NCBI GenBank assembly: GCA_946800325.1
Contig: OX326959.1
Location: 9,010,501 to 9,074,500 of the forward strand
Length of the DNA: 64,000 nt
Direction of reading: 5' to 3'
Origin: Luzula sylvatica
Taxonomy: Eukaryota > Streptophyta > Magnoliopsida > Poales > Juncaceae
A model generated the notes under the pieces. That model was given only the letters and a program-made list of their open reading frames with translations. It was not told the DNA's origin and ran no database searches. Shown in pieces: positions 1-12,047 of the stretch (the first letter of the stretch is position 1; the number at the start of each line of letters is the position of its first letter). The translations under genes and the position numbers were made by a program.

Positions 1-57
1 TATATCTCTACGTGTTATACATCTTTTGATGTATTTTATACATTTTAGACGTGTGAT

Positions 58-1282
58 CAGGGCCGGCCCGTGGGCAAGCCCAGCAAGCCCACGGGCTAGG
101 GCACCAACATGATTAGGGGCACCAGATTAAGAATATTTTATATATTACCGGTTTTGTTTGAGCAAATGTTCAAGCTTAGTACATTTGGTAATCAATAAAT
201 TTGTGATTGAAAAGGTCAAGGGATCAATACCCTTTGCTAACTATATTTTTTTGTATTTTAACATTATGCAGACATTCAATGTTAATTTTTTTTACATTGT
301 GTAGACATTCAATGTTAGATGTTAATACCTAATTGGCAATATTAAGTGTATTTATAACAATTAAATGTTTAAGATGGAAAATATTATTGTATATTTGTAT
401 TAAATGGATGGGGGCAAAATTAAGGAAACAAATAAAGTTTTGTATTTTGTTACTTAACATATTCAGTTAAGAAAATTCTTATATATGTACCCTTCTGATG
501 TCTCAAAATATCATATGCATTTATATAAAGTAAAAAACTATAAAAATATGAATAAATATCTTACAACATATCATGAGTATTGAATTATTTTTATAAATCA
601 TACAAAAATATAAACTGAACTAGAGATTAAAGAGCAATATTAATATTAATTTTTGTATAATTATCTTATACACTATATGTATTTCTTTTTCTAATTTTAT
701 ATTTTATATTTTTGTATGGCAATTTCAAATATATACAAGTTTGTTAATTTGATGTAAACCAAACCAACAGGAATTTCTATGTTTCTAATTTCTTCAAGTT
801 ATGTACAAAAATAAAATTTCATTAAAAGAGACTGATATAATTTTTTTTGTTGTTGTGTGTTTATATATTTTGCAAGGAGTAGCATGAAATTGAGATTTCA
901 TGTCCATCCTTCAATGAATAAAGTATTTTAATGTCCATGTGATATGACCACTAGACAGTAGTTTATATGTGCATGGATTTTAATGTTCTTATAATATGGA
1001 ATTTGAGTCCTAAATACTTGTGGAAACAAATATTTTTGAAATATGTGAAGATAAAAAAACAATAGTAACACGATGAATGAAAAAAAATCAACTATAAATA
1101 AAAGTAAATATTTCACGGTTTAAATGATATTTTATAATAAAAAAAATATTGAAATTAGAAGTATGTAGGTGAGATTGTCGATTTTTTTATTTTTTTTGTT
1201 ATGGGAGGCAACATTTTTGATATTTTTTCATAATCAAGTATTAAATTGGGCTAGGGCACCAAAAATGTCCGGGCCGGCACTG
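58..1282. mobile_element. Non-autonomous hAT miniature (1,225 bp)
   Basis: The element starts CAGGGCCGGCCC and ends GGGCCGGCACTG, so its terminal inverted repeats match at 11 of 12 bases. It is flanked by a perfect 8-bp direct repeat, CGTGTGAT, at 50-57 and 1283-1290, which is the hAT signature. The phrase GGGCTAGGGCACCAA occurs in direct orientation near both ends. The interior is AT-rich with no transposase ORF; the longest ORF (928-1116, minus) is only 62 codons and low in complexity. It would need a transposase supplied in trans. Confidence 0.88.
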
Positions 1283-1811
1283 CGTGTGATATATATATTT
1301 TTTTGACATATACACTAAATTTTTCATTAGAACTTTTTATATGTATGAGATACATTTTTTCAAATATAGATACAAGTTATATTTTGTATATGTATATGTT
1401 TTTTATGTATACATGACAAGTTATTTTAAGATTTAATTTTTTTTACTCGAATGAATCATATTTATATTTTTTGTGTAACAAATGATTTATATTTTTTTGC
1501 GTTGTGTGTATGGAATGTAAATACCTGATTAAAATTAAACAAGTACGATCAAAATTGAAAGAGTTAAATTATCATGTGTCGTGTTTTTATTGATGATTTG
1601 TATATGAAATACATACAACTAATCCAATCTTATAAATATATTTGTACATCAAATCTAAAATCAATGTATCTAAACGACCAGACTTGTTATATCTGTTAAT
1701 TAGTTGCTCCTATCCCTTATACCTGTTAAAATTGTAAGAAAAGGTCGAGGAATAAATACTTGGATATTCCCTCAAAATATTATAGTTTGATGGTATTGTT
1801 CTTAAAAAAAA

Positions 1812-2113
1812 GAGGCCATTTACTGTGCCCCCCAAACCCATCACCACATCCTTGATATCCTATTCATCTCCCAAAAATTACCCACTCGATTAACAGTGCT
1901 TCGAATTAACTGTTAATTGAATTAATGAATTATTAGGTACTAATATGAGGTGTTAATTTACTCACAATTAACTGTTAATTCGAAGCATTAATTAATTAGG
2001 AGAGAGAGTGGGGTGCAAATTGGAGTTGGGGATTAACACCCAACCCAAAAAAAAGAAAAGGTATTGGGATAGTAGGTGTGGTGATGGGTTTTGGGGGCAA
2101 GGTATAATTTTCC
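1812..2113. mobile_element. Mutator-like miniature upstream of LHT copy 1
   Basis: Both ends carry a subterminal inverted match (left GCCCCCCAAACCCATCACC, right its near complement), and a 9-bp direct repeat TAAAAAAAA lies at 1803-1811 and 2114-2122. The interior holds a second inverted pair built on ATTAACTGTTAATTCGAAGC. The paralogous promoter of LHT copy 3 near 43345-43365 has a single uninterrupted A-run followed by the same GAGTTGAAGAAATG-type context, so it serves as an empty site. The insertion lies about 220 bp upstream of the TATA box of LHT copy 1. The A-rich target repeat is low in complexity, so Mutator-like assignment is likely rather than certain. Confidence 0.72.
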
Positions 2114-2331
2114 TAAAAAAAATTAGTTGAAGAAATGATATAGCACAACAATCAAATTTATATGGTGGCAAATATATTTAATATAAAATCAATGATTGTG
2201 GAGGTTTTATTTATCGAATTGCTTATATTCCCTTGAACATCTTAGGATAAAATTTAGGAAATGGTTAATATAATTGAGTTAGATATTTGAATCAGCCAAA
2301 CTTTGGCAATCCAAGTCAATCCCTCTCTTAT

Positions 2332-2340
2332 CTATATATA
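2332..2340 (+). promoter_or_regulatory. TATA box of LHT copy 1
   Basis: CTATATATA lies 52 bp upstream of the ATG at 2392. The stretch just upstream (AACTTTGGCAATCCA...TCAATCCCTCTCTTA) is conserved at LHT copy 3 (TATA at 43553). At LHT copy 2 only the TATA region itself is retained. Conservation between paralogues supports a working core promoter and implies a short leader of roughly 25-30 bases. Confidence 0.7.
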
Positions 2341-2391
2341 CATGGTATAATGTACCTTCTTAAATTTCTAAAATATGCACATTGATAAATA

Positions 2392-5300
2392 ATGTGGTCA
2401 CCGGAGCAAATAAATGAATGGCTCCCCATCACATCTTCTCGTACCGCCAATTGGTGGTATTCAATGTTTCATGTTATCACGTCCATGGTCGGTGCCGGCG
2501 TGCTCGCCTTACCCTATGCCATGTCAGAACTTGGATGGTACCAACAACTAAAATAAACGACAAAGTTCATACTTTTCTCTCTTTCAATGAAACTATTTTG
2601 CATTTTCTCTCCCTATTTGTTTACACAGGGGTCCAGGTGTAGCAATGCTCGTTATATCATGGATAATAACTCTATATACCCTATGGCAAATGATTGAAAT
2701 GCACGAGATGGTACCGGGCAAGAGGTTTGATCGATACCACGAATTAGGTCAACATGCTTTTGGGGAAAAATTAGGGTTATGGATAGTCGTACCGCAACAA
2801 CTAATCGTCAATGTTGGTGTAGACATAGTTTACATGATAACTGGCGGAAAATGTTTGAGGCAATTTCATTATTTGGTTTGTCACAGATGCAAATCGATCA
2901 GACTCTGTTATTTCATCATGATTTTCGGTTCTGGACATTTTGTACTATCTCAACTACCGAATTTCCATTCCATTTCGATCATTTCAGTGGCCGCTGCAGT
3001 TATGTCTGTTAGGTATGTATTAATTATTAATCACCCATCATATAATTATTAATCCCCATCTAGTCTCTTAATGGATTCGCCACTGCTAAAAAAATTCTTA
3101 TGTTTATACAGCTATTTATATTTCTTGGCATCTTAGTGCAATATTTAGTAATCATGTTATGATTACTGATGTTTACTGATATGGGGAGTTCTATCATACA
3201 CTCTTTTACAAGGGTATTTTGGGTATTTTAGCAATTAATTATATTTGTAAAATAGTGTATCATAAAATTTATCTTTTATAGAAATTTTGGTTTAAATGAA
3301 CAATAAAAAATTCCAATTTAGTTAAACATTAATTGATAAATATATTTGATATCTTACCTTAAATATTCATAAATGAATAATTACTTCAAATACCCTTGAA
3401 AATGGGTGTATGATAAGGAAGGGGGTGTATGATAGAAACCCCCTACTGATATTGCTTGTACAAGCAGAACGAGAAATTTTGTTTTGGTTCTTGAATTATA
3501 ACCTCATGATCAATTATAATATATATCTACACTTTTTTTGGTTTACAGTATATATTTAAGATTATATTATATATATACAGAACTTTGTTTCTTACTTACT
3601 CTAACAATTTTTTTTTTTTTTATATATATAAATTAGCTACTCAACAATTATATGGGTAGCATCAGTGCATACAGGAAAAAAAGCAGACGTGTCATACCAC
3701 TATAAGGACGAACCAAAAGAATTAACGGTTTTGAACTTCTTCAGTGCACTTGGTATAGTGGCATTTGCCTATGCGAGCCACAACGTGGTACTTGAGATCC
3801 AAGCAACCATTCCGTCTACTCCCGAGAAGCTCTCGAAGAAACCGATGTTTAGAGGAGTTATGGTGGCATATGTAATCGTCGCCATTTGCTATTTCCCCGT
3901 AGCTTTACTTGGATATTGGACGTTTGGAAATGAAGTTGACCAAAATATTTTGCATAGTAATATTTTGCATAGTAATTTGCTGAAGCCTACATGGATTATC
4001 GCCACGGCCAACATGTTTGTTGCTATTCATCTTATCGGTAGTTATCAGGTATGTTATATTTCTCTTGTTTTGTATGGTTATCCATGATATTTCACATTTT
4101 CTAGGGGCATATGTGATATTGTGAGATTTTGTTTGGGTATTACACAATGTTTTATGTTACGATGTAATGATCTGAAGCGCTGCTATTCAGAAAATTACAA
4201 AAGTATGTTTTTAAATATATATTCTGCTATTTACATTATAGCGATGTTATTGTGTTGAGATATTATTCAATAGGGTTATACAAAGAGGCGGATCCAGAGT
4301 TATTTTATAGGAGGACTTCAAAAAATTCACATTTTATAAATATACATTTGAGGAATTCAAACTCAAAGCCACTCAACTCCTAAATATACATTTCACCGCT
4401 GCGCAACTTTATTTTTTATGAAATATAAACTATTTTATTATTTTATTATAATTATTAATTTTGAAAGGAAAACATTTTTTCCTTGTCTAATATCTTGATC
4501 TTGATTTCTTAAGTACAAAGTTAATAACAAACAAAAATAATACCTCACTCTGAAAACTTCTAGTATAAATAGCGAGATATTTAACTTGTAGATTATCATT
4601 GCAGGTTTATGCTATGACTGTTTTTGACATGATTGAAACAATTACACTAAAGAAACTTCATTTTATGCCGAGCTTCGGTCTTCGTCTAGTTACTCGAAGC
4701 TTATATGTTGGTAATACACTAACTCGTTTTCTTTAGAAAATTTACCAAAATCTCGTAATTACGAAGATGATGGTGACTTGATATTTTTGTGCTTCGTAGC
4801 ATTTACAATACTTGTTGCGGTATGTTTGCCATTATTCAACGAGTTACTAGCATTCTTTGGAGGGTTTGCCTTTGCCCCTACAACCTATTTTGTAAGTAAA
4901 AAGTATCCTTGTTTCGTATGATATAAATTATTAGGGGAGTTCAGTGATATATCATTTTTCTTATGATACATTCTTTTTCAAAGATATTTTGAGTAATTTA
5001 TAGTTAATTAATATTTACGGTAATGTCTCAAGTGTATAAGTCAATTAACGATAAATTAAATAGAAAGTATGTATTGTTTATATAATAAAAAAAAATTACA
5101 AAAAATAAGTTTGATGATATACCTTTTTAAAATACTAAGTAATTGTTAAATATTCAAAATATCATTTTATAAGAATGTATCATAAAACTCCCCGAATTAT
5201 TAACATATCTTATCTCCAGTTATGTTTAGTTATATTTTTCTTATGGTAGCTTCCATGCATTATGTGGCTACGCATTTACAAACCTAAACGATTTAGCCTC

Positions 5301-5711
5301 TCTTGGTTCGCCAATTGGGTAAACTTAACTCAATTCAACGATATATTTAAACATGATATATTTAAATATAAGTAATTTTACATAACATGCTTTCGCAACA
5401 GTATATTAATCTTACGTTGGATATTGTATTCACACTATAAAATAGTTTAACTTAATTCAATCCACACTTTACATCTCATCATCCTGCTGTTAATCATATT
5501 GCGAGAGCATGCTGTGTAGAATTACTCCATTTAACATATCTTACCTTAGAATTTAATGTACTTTAGTATTAAACTCTCTTTTCTCCGTGACATTTAGAGT
5601 TGTATCATCTTTGGTTTAATATTGATGATTCTGGCACCCATCGGAGCTATGCGGAAAATTGTGTTAGAAGTAAAGGAGAATAGACATCACTGGTGGAACC
5701 CAAAACTATGA
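2392..5711 (+). CDS. LHT1: LHT-type amino acid transporter, intact, seven exons
   Basis: Exons: 2392-2537, 2629-3012, 3637-4048, 4605-4710, 4800-4891, 5250-5318, 5598-5711. All junctions are GT..AG, the lengths add to 1,323 nt (440 codons plus TGA) and no internal stop is seen. The product is a lysine/histidine-transporter-type H+-coupled amino acid permease of the AAAP family, expected in the plasma membrane with about ten membrane segments. Family signatures include [13 protein letters not shown] (about residues 12-24), [20 protein letters not shown] at the exon 1/2 junction, [20 protein letters not shown] in exon 2, [20 protein letters not shown] in exon 3 and [13 protein letters not shown] in exon 5. 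It is slightly shorter at the N-terminus than typical LHT1, starting only about ten residues before the conserved WLPITSS block. Exon 3 carries an in-frame duplication of a five-residue unit (NILHS twice, near 3940-3975) that copies 2 and 3 lack. Intron 3 contains an AT-rich insert with a hAT-like GGCGGATCCAGAG motif near 4286. Substrate preference cannot be read from sequence. Confidence 0.93.
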
Positions 5712-7238
5712 GCTCAATCTTCTGGATCTTCAATCGATACAAAAAAAAAACATTAAATTTATTGAATATATGTTTTGTGATGACATTTCTATTTGTGTGG
5801 TGGTGACTGCTTTATTGTCGACAAAAATCTCGAGTTCAGAACACTGTTTTACCTTTTATTTTCGTTAATTTAAGTCATGCTCTCCATCAAAATTAAACCC
5901 CAAATTATCGAGCCAACCAATTATCAAACCATTACAAACACTAAGTCACTCATTAAGTACAAATCATTCTAAAACAATTATTAAAGATAAATTACATTAC
6001 ACTACTTAATTTTTATCCATCCACTAAATGGAATAAAAAAAGAAACCTAGTCCATTTTCTTTCTCGTGTCCAACTTTCATTTCTACATTTTTTACAAAAA
6101 AGCAACAAATCAGTAAAAACTTACTAGCCTCGTCGCTATGTTTTAGAACACGTGAAACGAACGGGGCAATAGATCATCGTTTTAGTGATTTGTCGATAAA
6201 TCGGTAGCTGGTACTTCCTGTTCGTTACTCCATATTAAATGTCACGTACTTAAATTTGATTTGTATATTGTTGAATTTGAATTTTGTACTTACTTTTTGT
6301 TAGTTCGCAAAAACGAGGAATCCAGGATAAGATTGGTCGAAACTAATAAGCATGATCATCATCATGATTGACTAAATATATATAATCAGCATGATCATCA
6401 GTGTTATATAATAAGCATGATCATCGTCTACACACCCAAATTGCTTTGCATTATTTCTTGGTTTAATTAAATATATTTTTCATTCTTGTTTCGTATAGGG
6501 ATGAATCAATTTAAATTTTTCTTAATTCTCGATTTTAGACAGAATTGGTTTATCAATGCACACTAACAAAAAAGTGGGCCACTAAATTGGGACTCATTTA
6601 TAAATCTGACAGAGAGGCCCGCGAGCTCTTTTGCATAATCTGTCGTGCCGAGACCGAGTAGTAGCATAACAAAATTCACCCTTGCTAGGACCAATAATGG
6701 TACGTTATTCCATCTTCGCAATTAGAGGTGATTTTTCATTTCAACCCTTGAAGTTTCCTGTCTTCATATTTTTGTAGGGTTTGGAATGCAAAATTGTGTT
6801 GCTGTCTGGGCAGTAAGAAGGTTTCGCAGTGTCTACGGCTACGTCCACCATGTATAAACAACAACTCCTTAGAAGGATTAGCAGTACGAAGGTTTGTTAT
6901 GCCTTTATGACTTTATGTTTTTACATTTATTTAACTTTATAGGCCTTTTTATCTTCATTTAAAATAATCCTGACTTAAATATGCAAATTATGATTATATG
7001 CAGGTATGTGGATGTAAGAAGATTTGAAGGTGATGTGTTAAGTTGCTGGATCATGGCTTATTAGTTGGGTGCAACAAGCGGTCGGAGATGATGCGTGACG
7101 GTGGTCCATGCCAGTTAATTCATTCAGAGAGTATCGTATGTTTTGTTTAAAAGTGAAGTCTTTTCATTAGATAATTATATCTCCACAATTTTCGACAGAG
7201 AGAGAAATTCGGAATGAAAAAAGAATTCCTAGACAAAA
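5712..7238. other. 3' flank of LHT copy 1, no gene recognised
   Basis: The first 400 bp or so are homologous to the DNA after LHT copies 2 and 3 (28985-29330 and 53060-53310), including GTCGACAAAAATCTCGAGTT-like text, so the duplicated unit extended past the stop codon. Beyond about 6120 nothing recognisable appears apart from a few dispersed GCATGATCATC motifs (6340-6430). Short stretches near 6600-7130 have more balanced base composition but no sustained reading frame. Confidence 0.6.
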
Positions 7239-7287
7239 AGCCGGCCATCGGAGTTGAACCGATGACCATCGCATTACAAATGCGATG
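7239..7287 (-). pseudogene. 3' portion of plastid-type tRNA-Thr (UGU)
   Basis: Read on the minus strand, 7287 to 7239 gives an anticodon stem-loop with loop TTTGTAA (anticodon TGT), a TGG-CA variable region, a T arm containing GGTTCAACTCC, and a closing GCCGGC. This is the arrangement of the chloroplast trnT-UGU 3' two-thirds. The acceptor 5' strand and D arm are missing; the sequence instead runs into unrelated GCGGGGTGC. A T-run follows the 3' end. It is therefore a truncated plastid-derived nuclear copy, unlikely to give a functional tRNA. Confidence 0.7.
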
Positions 7288-8220
7288 GCACCCCGCAATT
7301 AAAAACCCCCAATCTAACCGCATCTAGTAATTAGGTCTTGAAATTCTTAATTTACTTATTATTTGCATTAATTATTCATTAATATCATTTCATATATGAC
7401 ACTGCGGGTAATTGCGGGTTGTATTGTGCAGGTTGCATAATATTATTGTTATATCTCCAAGCTGTTCTCGACGGGCTCAATCTGAGTAGTTTTTTTAATA
7501 GATTTACATGTACACGTGTCTAGTATTTTAAACTAACGGTAATGAAAAAAGATGTCTACTCTTAAAGAACATGAAAGCATGTCTACCCTTCGAAAATAAA
7601 ATATTTATTTTTTTATCATTATATTAGTTGGGTTTTTATCATTATATTAGTAGATTTTTTTCTTCAGAGAATCAGTTTTTTCAGGGGATTTTTCATCAAT
7701 TTCGGCAGAGAATCAGTTTTAGAGTTCTAGAATTGTAGGTATAATAATAATTTGCTGAAATTTGTGTTTTTCTACTTAAATGCATAATGATTCAAATCAA
7801 TTTGTATTTAATTTAATCTTCTCGATATAATTGTGCAGAGAATCGGTGAATTTGGCCAGAGAATCAGTGAACTTGTTAGAAAATTTTAGAACTCGATTTC
7901 ATCTTATCGAGGATTGTAGGTATACTAATTATTAAATTTAATTATAAAGAATTGTATGTTAATGAATTATTCCTTTTTATGGGCCTTATTAAATAATTGA
8001 TTTATAAACATGAATTGATGGCTATAAATGGAGATTTTGCTCGATGATTATGGTTTAATGTTGTAACTTATATGGGATTATGATTTTGCTCGATGATTTT
8101 GAACAAAATTATGCTTCAAATTAAGCCTAATTTTAGTTTACGTAGCGAAGTTGACTAAACCTCTTAATATATATATAATTTGAAAGAATATTATATTTTT
8201 AGTTTTAAGTTCTTATAATT
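7288..8220. other. AT-rich intergenic DNA
   Basis: No coding region seen. The motif CAGAGAATCAGTT/GTGAA recurs four or five times between 7666 and 7875, giving a loose repeat. Otherwise nothing recognisable. Confidence 0.5.
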
Positions 8221-8258
8221 TTTGTCACGGGCCTCCGAAAACGTAGGACCGGTCCTGG
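8221..8258. mobile_element. Probable hAT right terminus (orphan)
   Basis: CACGGGCCTCCGAAAACG followed by TAGGACCGGTCCTG resembles the right end of GGGCCGG-type hAT elements. The same end, AAAACGTAGGACTGGCCCTG, occurs at 37605-37625 in front of the duplicated segment. No matching left end was found nearby, so this is a truncated remnant. Confidence 0.4.
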
Positions 8259-8515
8259 GTTCAACATAGATTATTATCGACATTAAGACAGAACGAATTT
8301 AGTCTTTAAGAATTTTTTTGAAACAATCAAACTCGCATCGTGGTAAATAACTAATGAGGACCGATTACCGGCCTTATTTATCATCGTCGCCCAAAAATTC
8401 ATAAAAATATGTCATACATATAAAATATATAAAAATCACATGATATATGTAAAAACATAAAGATGATATCATGTTTAAAAAATATGTACAATGAACGTTG
8501 AAGATGTTAGAAAAA
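8240..8515. repeat. Duplicated segment X, copy at locus A
   Basis: The block from AAAACGTAGGACC through TTGAAGATGTTAG is nearly identical to 37608-37890. In both places LINE-A sequence lies to the right, directly here and after about 1.15 kb at locus B. The pair indicates a segmental duplication followed by an indel between the two blocks. No gene is visible in it. Confidence 0.8.
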
Positions 8516-8747
8516 AAATATATATATATATATATATTAGGTTTAGGCAGATCGTGTTTTTCCAGATTTTTAAGCATGGTTGAAGGTTTGATTTGAGATC
8601 GCTTTACATCTGGTGTGCTGAATCTATGTCCTGTAAATTTGAAATCTGGCCCATTATCATCTCTAAGGTATGTGTTTCTTCGCCTCCTCTACTACTTCTT
8701 TCACCCTGTAATTGCCTTCTCTCTTCTGCATTTAGATCTGAATTAAA

Positions 8748-9747
8748 TCACCAAATGGTTTCATGATTATTAGGTTCAGATATTTAGTTTAGCGTAAACC
8801 CTGGTATAAGATTATCAAAATCTTTGTGTAGGTCTCCTTCATGATCCATTTCATTTGCATTTAGCCCTCCTTGATTGATTTTTCTATTGCTCATTCCAAT
8901 TTTAGAACTATATTCTCTGTCCTCTTCTCTATTTCTGGTACTGGTACAAGTACGCCTTGATCTGATTATATTACTTGTACTAGTACTAGTACTGATACTG
9001 GTACCAATATTTGGGCTTCTGATACCGGCAGGGGCGGATCTAGGGGGGGCGAGCGGGAGGCCCGGCCCCCCCTATGAAATCGGGAACCGATATATTAGCG
9101 ATAAAATGAGGTGATTTTGTTTTTTTTTTAAAGTGATAAATATGATAAATTTGTAAGTATTTCACAAAAATTAGTGTAGTCTAGTGATAAAATTGTTGTT
9201 TGGGAGATTGGAGGTCTTGAGTTCAAGACCCTCAAGGCACATATTTTGATTTATTTTTTATTTCGGCCCCTCCTATAAAATCCGGCCCCCCCTATATATG
9301 GATCCTGGATCCGCCCCTGGATACCGGTACCAATGTTTGGTCTTCTATTCTGGCACTTGTACTGGTACTAGAGCTGGTATTTAGATTGTAACTGTTATCG
9401 GTACTGATGTGGATATCAGTACTGATATCGGAACTGGTACCGGTACTGGTGCTGGTACCGGTGCAGGTACAGGTGCTGGTGCATGTGTTTAGACCTGTAT
9501 AACTCATATCCTGTCCATTGTGGTTTCTCCCTCCTTGTCTGATATAACCAGTAAAATCAGAGGATTTATTGTAGTGTACATAATCCATAAATAATTGTTG
9601 GTTACTAATTCTTAATTCATTTTCATCATTTATATCTCCAGAATTATTTATAATTATTTTTGAATTTTTTGCTAATTCATTTAATTTATATTGATAGATT
9701 ATTTGGTCTACTATTTGCCAATCATGGTAGCTTTGATTTGTAAACAT
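8748..9747 (-). pseudogene. LINE-A ORF2 C-terminal Thr/Ser-rich tail
   Basis: Downstream of the zf-RVT domain a minus-strand frame continues from about 9747 with a motif like QIWLERCRRMFTNQSYHDW, then an Asn-rich stretch. A long Thr/Ser/Gly region follows, encoded by degenerate GGTACY-type hexamers (9345-9480, and 8935-9010 beyond the hAT insert). The sister copy at 39255-39572 shows the end of this frame: a charged stretch and a final NNHETIW before the stop. In this copy the frame is broken by a missing A near 9341-9345, the hAT insertion, and a TCA-to-TAA change near 8793. I know of no standard LINE ORF2 domain with this composition. Confidence 0.6.
9029..9319. mobile_element. hAT miniature (291 bp) inside LINE-A
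   Basis: The element begins CAGGGGCGGATCTAGG and ends CCTGGATCCGCCCCTG, a classic plant hAT inverted repeat with one mismatch. The 8-bp target duplication GATACCGG is perfect (9021-9028, 9320-9327). The sister LINE copy near 39525-39535 lacks the insert. Internally, CTAGTGATAAAATTG and GAGTTCAAGACCC resemble the A and B boxes of a tRNA-type Pol III promoter, about 40 bp apart. Confidence 0.93.
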
Positions 9748-11998
9748 TCTCCTGCATCTCTCAAGCCAGATTTGATATAAAAAAGGCAGATAAGTATTTT
9801 CATCTCTTTTGATTCTTTTTTACTTAGAATTAATTCCAAAGGTTTAAATGTATGATGATATTCCATATTAAAACCTAGTGTTCCATTTAATTTATCCCAA
9901 ACCATTTTTGTATACTGACATTGACTTATCAAATGTTCTACATTTTCTTCAGATTGCTTACACAGCACACATCTATTCGTTATCAACCAACATCTTTTCT
10001 TCAAGTTATCTACTGTAAGGATTTTGTTTAAATAGATTAACCAAATGAATATTTTTATTTTAAGTTCTACTTTTATTTCCCATATTTTATAATAATATGC
10101 CTTTACATAAACACCTTTTATTAAGATTTGATATGCACTTTTGCAAGTATATTCTTTGTTGTTATTTCAAGCCCACTGAAATACATCTTTTTGAGCTGGA
10201 TCAAGATCAAGTGTGTTGCAAAATTGTTCCAATTGAACAAATTGCTCTTGAGCTACACTAGACAAAGGTACTCTTAAACCAAAGCTATTATATAAGTATG
10301 TTTCATTCATGCTTTTTATGAAATATTCTACAGTGCCATATTTATTTTCTGAAAAAGAATATAATTCTGAGTACCTAAGTACCAGTGATTTTTGACACCA
10401 TCTCCCCTTCCAAAAATTTGCATTAATTCCATTTTCAATAATAATATGAAGACTTTGATTAAAAAAATCAGAATTTTTTAACACATCCTTCCAGAAATAT
10501 GAATTATTATTATTGTCAGTTTGATCATAATTTTCATTTATAGGATTTTCAATTAAGTTAAACCAATCTAATTTACCTTCAGAATTATAATATAACCGTA
10601 ACCATTTTGTTAATAGAACATTATTAACTATTTCTAAGTTTAAAATACCTAATCCACCTTTTTCTTTAGGTTGACACACAATGTCCCAATTAACTAAGTT
10701 ATAACCACTTTTGTAATTACCTTTCCATAAAAAAGTTTTTCTAATTTTATCAATTTCCTTAATTATCCATTTAGGGAATTTAAATACATTAAAATAATAT
10801 ATAGGCATAGATGTCAAAATAGAGTTCATAAGAACTAATCTACGAGCCTTGCTCAACATACTACCTCTCCATCCAGATAATTTATTTGTTATTTTTTCTA
10901 TTAATATTAAATAATCCTCTTTAGATGGTCTTTTATAATGTAATGGCAAACCTAAATATTTTATTGGTAGTTTACTGATTTTACAGTTTAATTCCTTAGA
11001 GATATTATCTAATTCCTCATCAGAAACATTTAATCCTATTACTTCATATTTATTAAAGTTCATTTGAAGTCCTGATTCTTGCCCAAATAAATTTAAAATA
11101 TGTTTTATTCTTTTAATATTATTTAAATTAGGTTTAAGAAATAATATTGAATCATCTGCATAAAAAAGACTTGTGTGGATATTATTAATTGGTTTTACAA
11201 AGTATCCTTTATCACTTAAATTTTCCAATAATTTTGAAAGTACATCCATAACAAGTAAGAATAAATATGTAGAAATAGGATCCCCTTGTCTAAGTTCCCT
11301 TTTTAGATATATATATTTTCCAGGGTTTCCATTCAATATTATCCTAGTAGCACCTTGTAGTACAGAATTGTTTATCCATGTTACATAATTCTCCCCAAAC
11401 CCTCTTGCTAATAATATATTAGTTAAAAATTCTCATGAAACATGTTGTTTAATTTAGACCTAGAGGGGGGTGAATAGAAAGTCCTAAGGTCCACTTTTCG
11501 CGGTAATGGAATACAATTACTATTTAGTGCGGAAGCGTAAATGAATTAGAGGAAGAATACAATACCAAAACAAACAACACACGATATTTGTTTACGGAGT
11601 TCGGTAGGTGGTTGCTTTGTAGTTTTAACTCACCGTCTACTCGCTCAATCGACCGACTCGATTGATTGCAAGTACCTACGTCTCCGGGGTTGCCTTGTGC
11701 CTTTTCGGCTTTCGATTGAATACCCAAATCAAGCAATTACAAGGTTTGCCTAAATCGATTTACACGCTTATATCGATCTATGACGGGCTTTACAATCTTT
11801 GCACTAGCCTATTACAATTGTCTAATACGAACTAAACGTGATCGGTCACGCAAGTTGAGAATCGTATTTTGTGAAATGAAGAGGGATAATCTCTAAGAAT
11901 GTTTTAGAAGATTAAGCTCAAGGTGTAAAGCTAGGATTCTCTCTTTTGATTGGGAAAATATAATAGTTGAAGTGATAAGAGAGAATGAGGGAAGGGTT

Positions 11999-12007
11999 CT
12001 ATTTATA
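11999..12007 (-). promoter_or_regulatory. TATA box of the solo LTR
   Basis: On the minus strand the sequence reads TATAAATAG, a canonical TATA box. It lies about 40 bp downstream of the palindrome array, as expected for the U3/R border of an LTR. Transcription would start near 11970 and run leftward. Confidence 0.6.
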
Positions 12008-12047
12008 GAACACATAGACCCTTTCCTTATCTTGCTTTTTCTGCACA

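Noticed and set aside
4281..4420. hAT insertion in intron 3 of LHT copy 1
   Set aside because: A GGCGGATCCAGAG motif is present but no second terminus or 8-bp duplication was found, so it is not called.
8374..8577. Minus-strand 67-codon ORF
   Set aside because: Composed of AT-rich and (TA)n sequence; part of duplicated segment X with no coding signs.
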